NCBI GenBank assembly: GCA_004366215.1
Contig: ML178775.1
Span: 1,546-7,593, forward strand
Direction of reading: 5' to 3'
From: Actinomycetota bacterium
Lineage (GTDB): Bacteria > Actinomycetota > Acidimicrobiia > Acidimicrobiales > Acidimicrobiaceae
Length of the DNA stretch: 6,048 nt
The notes under the pieces were generated by a model that worked only from the letters and a program-made list of their open reading frames with translations, was not told the origin of the DNA and did not search any database. A program made the translations under genes and the position numbers. This document shows, in pieces, positions 5,794 through 6,048 of this stretch (the stretch's first letter is position 1; every line of letters starts with the position of its first letter).

Positions 5794-6048
5794 CACTCTT
5801 CGACGACGAACCCCAGCGGATCCCGCTGACGGAGCAGCTCCGCCCGCCTCGGCGCCCGTGGAAGCCGGGGGGGAGGAACGATCGATTCGCTACTCCCCCG
5901 CGCCCGGCCTCGCCCGAAGCCAGGGCGGTGGGCAGCGCCGAGGCGTTCGGGGCGCGGCTGATCGTCGCGTTCGTCGGCGAGGCCGCCACCGGCCGCACGG
6001 TCGTGGAGGCGGCGCAGCAGCAGCACGCCGGCTCCGGCGTCCGGATCG
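5790..6048 (+). CDS. Unidentified protein, N-terminal part (runs off the window)
   Basis: GTG at 5790 overlaps the aspS stop (GTGA) and opens a frame of 86 codons to the window edge without a stop. The first residues, MTLFDDEPQRIPLTEQLRP, resemble the N-terminus of RarA/MgsA AAA ATPases, which lie near aspS in some bacteria such as Bacillus subtilis. The resemblance ends there: the expected RP..LDE.VGQ block is absent. Instead there is a Pro/Arg-rich stretch (about 19-50), then AEAFGARLIVAFVGEAATGR (54-73) followed by TVVEAAQQQ. GEAATGRT (67-74) looks like a Walker A loop (G-x4-G-K-T) with Arg in place of Lys, preceded by a hydrophobic strand, but this may be coincidence. GC content is about 77%, against 55-62% in sampled lines of late aspS, and third positions are nearly all G/C after about 5925, which supports coding in this frame. 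No function is assigned. Confidence 0.5.
   Translation, partial: MTLFDDEPQRIPLTEQLRPPRRPWKPGGRNDRFATPPRPASPEARAVGSAEAFGARLIVAFVGEAATGRTVVEAAQQQHAGSGVRI

Noticed and set aside
5867..5873. Run of seven G as a frameshift site or sequencing error in the partial gene
   Set aside because: The RarA-like start and the well-biased codons near the window edge are in the same frame, so no shift is required. A compensated error cannot be excluded.
5583..6026. Minus-strand open frames across the aspS end and right edge
   Set aside because: They run antisense through the conserved C-terminus of aspS and are Arg-rich. The plus-strand frame from 5790 has a better residue pattern and a GTGA junction with aspS, although the right edge remains uncertain.

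Overview
The window is a high-GC, densely packed bacterial chromosomal segment. It has overlapping stop/start codons, many GTG starts and strong G/C third-position bias. These traits, plus an aspartyl-tRNA synthetase with the residues of the non-discriminating type, suggest an actinobacterium (Actinomycetota, possibly an Acidimicrobiia-like lineage). That placement is inference; no rRNA or other phylogenetic marker was compared.

Layout. (1) Positions 1-599, plus strand: the possible last codons of an upstream gene, then a complete RmlC-like dTDP-4-dehydrorhamnose 3,5-epimerase-family cupin that keeps the fold motifs and catalytic His but lacks two normally conserved basic residues. (2) Positions 609-3912, minus strand: a five-gene overlapping cluster transcribed as cobI, cobU, cobS, cobD and a YjbQ/UPF0047-family gene. 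It converges on the epimerase gene, with only 9 bp between stop codons. (3) Positions 3913-4023: a 111-bp divergent intergenic region holding a candidate promoter for the cob cluster, a direct repeat and the aspS ribosome binding site. (4) Positions 4024-5793, plus strand: aspS, complete. (5) Positions 5790-6048, plus strand: the start of an unidentified gene overlapping the aspS stop by 4 bp and running off the window, in a stretch of about 77% GC.

How the genes work together. CobI adds the C20 methyl group to precorrin-2 early in corrin ring synthesis. CobD attaches the aminopropanol arm, CobU phosphorylates adenosylcobinamide and transfers GMP to it, and CobS joins the lower-ligand nucleoside. 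The cluster therefore supplies one ring-building step and most of the late nucleotide-loop assembly of adenosylcobalamin; the other ring steps, CobT and the rest must be encoded elsewhere if the pathway is complete. The YjbQ-family gene at the 3' end is the least expected member. AspRS probably charges both tRNA-Asp and tRNA-Asn, which would require GatCAB elsewhere in the genome.

No mobile element, CRISPR array, tRNA or rRNA was recognised. I do not see a clearly new multi-gene system. The points most worth checking are the YjbQ-family gene in the cob operon, the altered epimerase active site, the possible leaderless cobI mRNA and the odd partial gene at the right edge.
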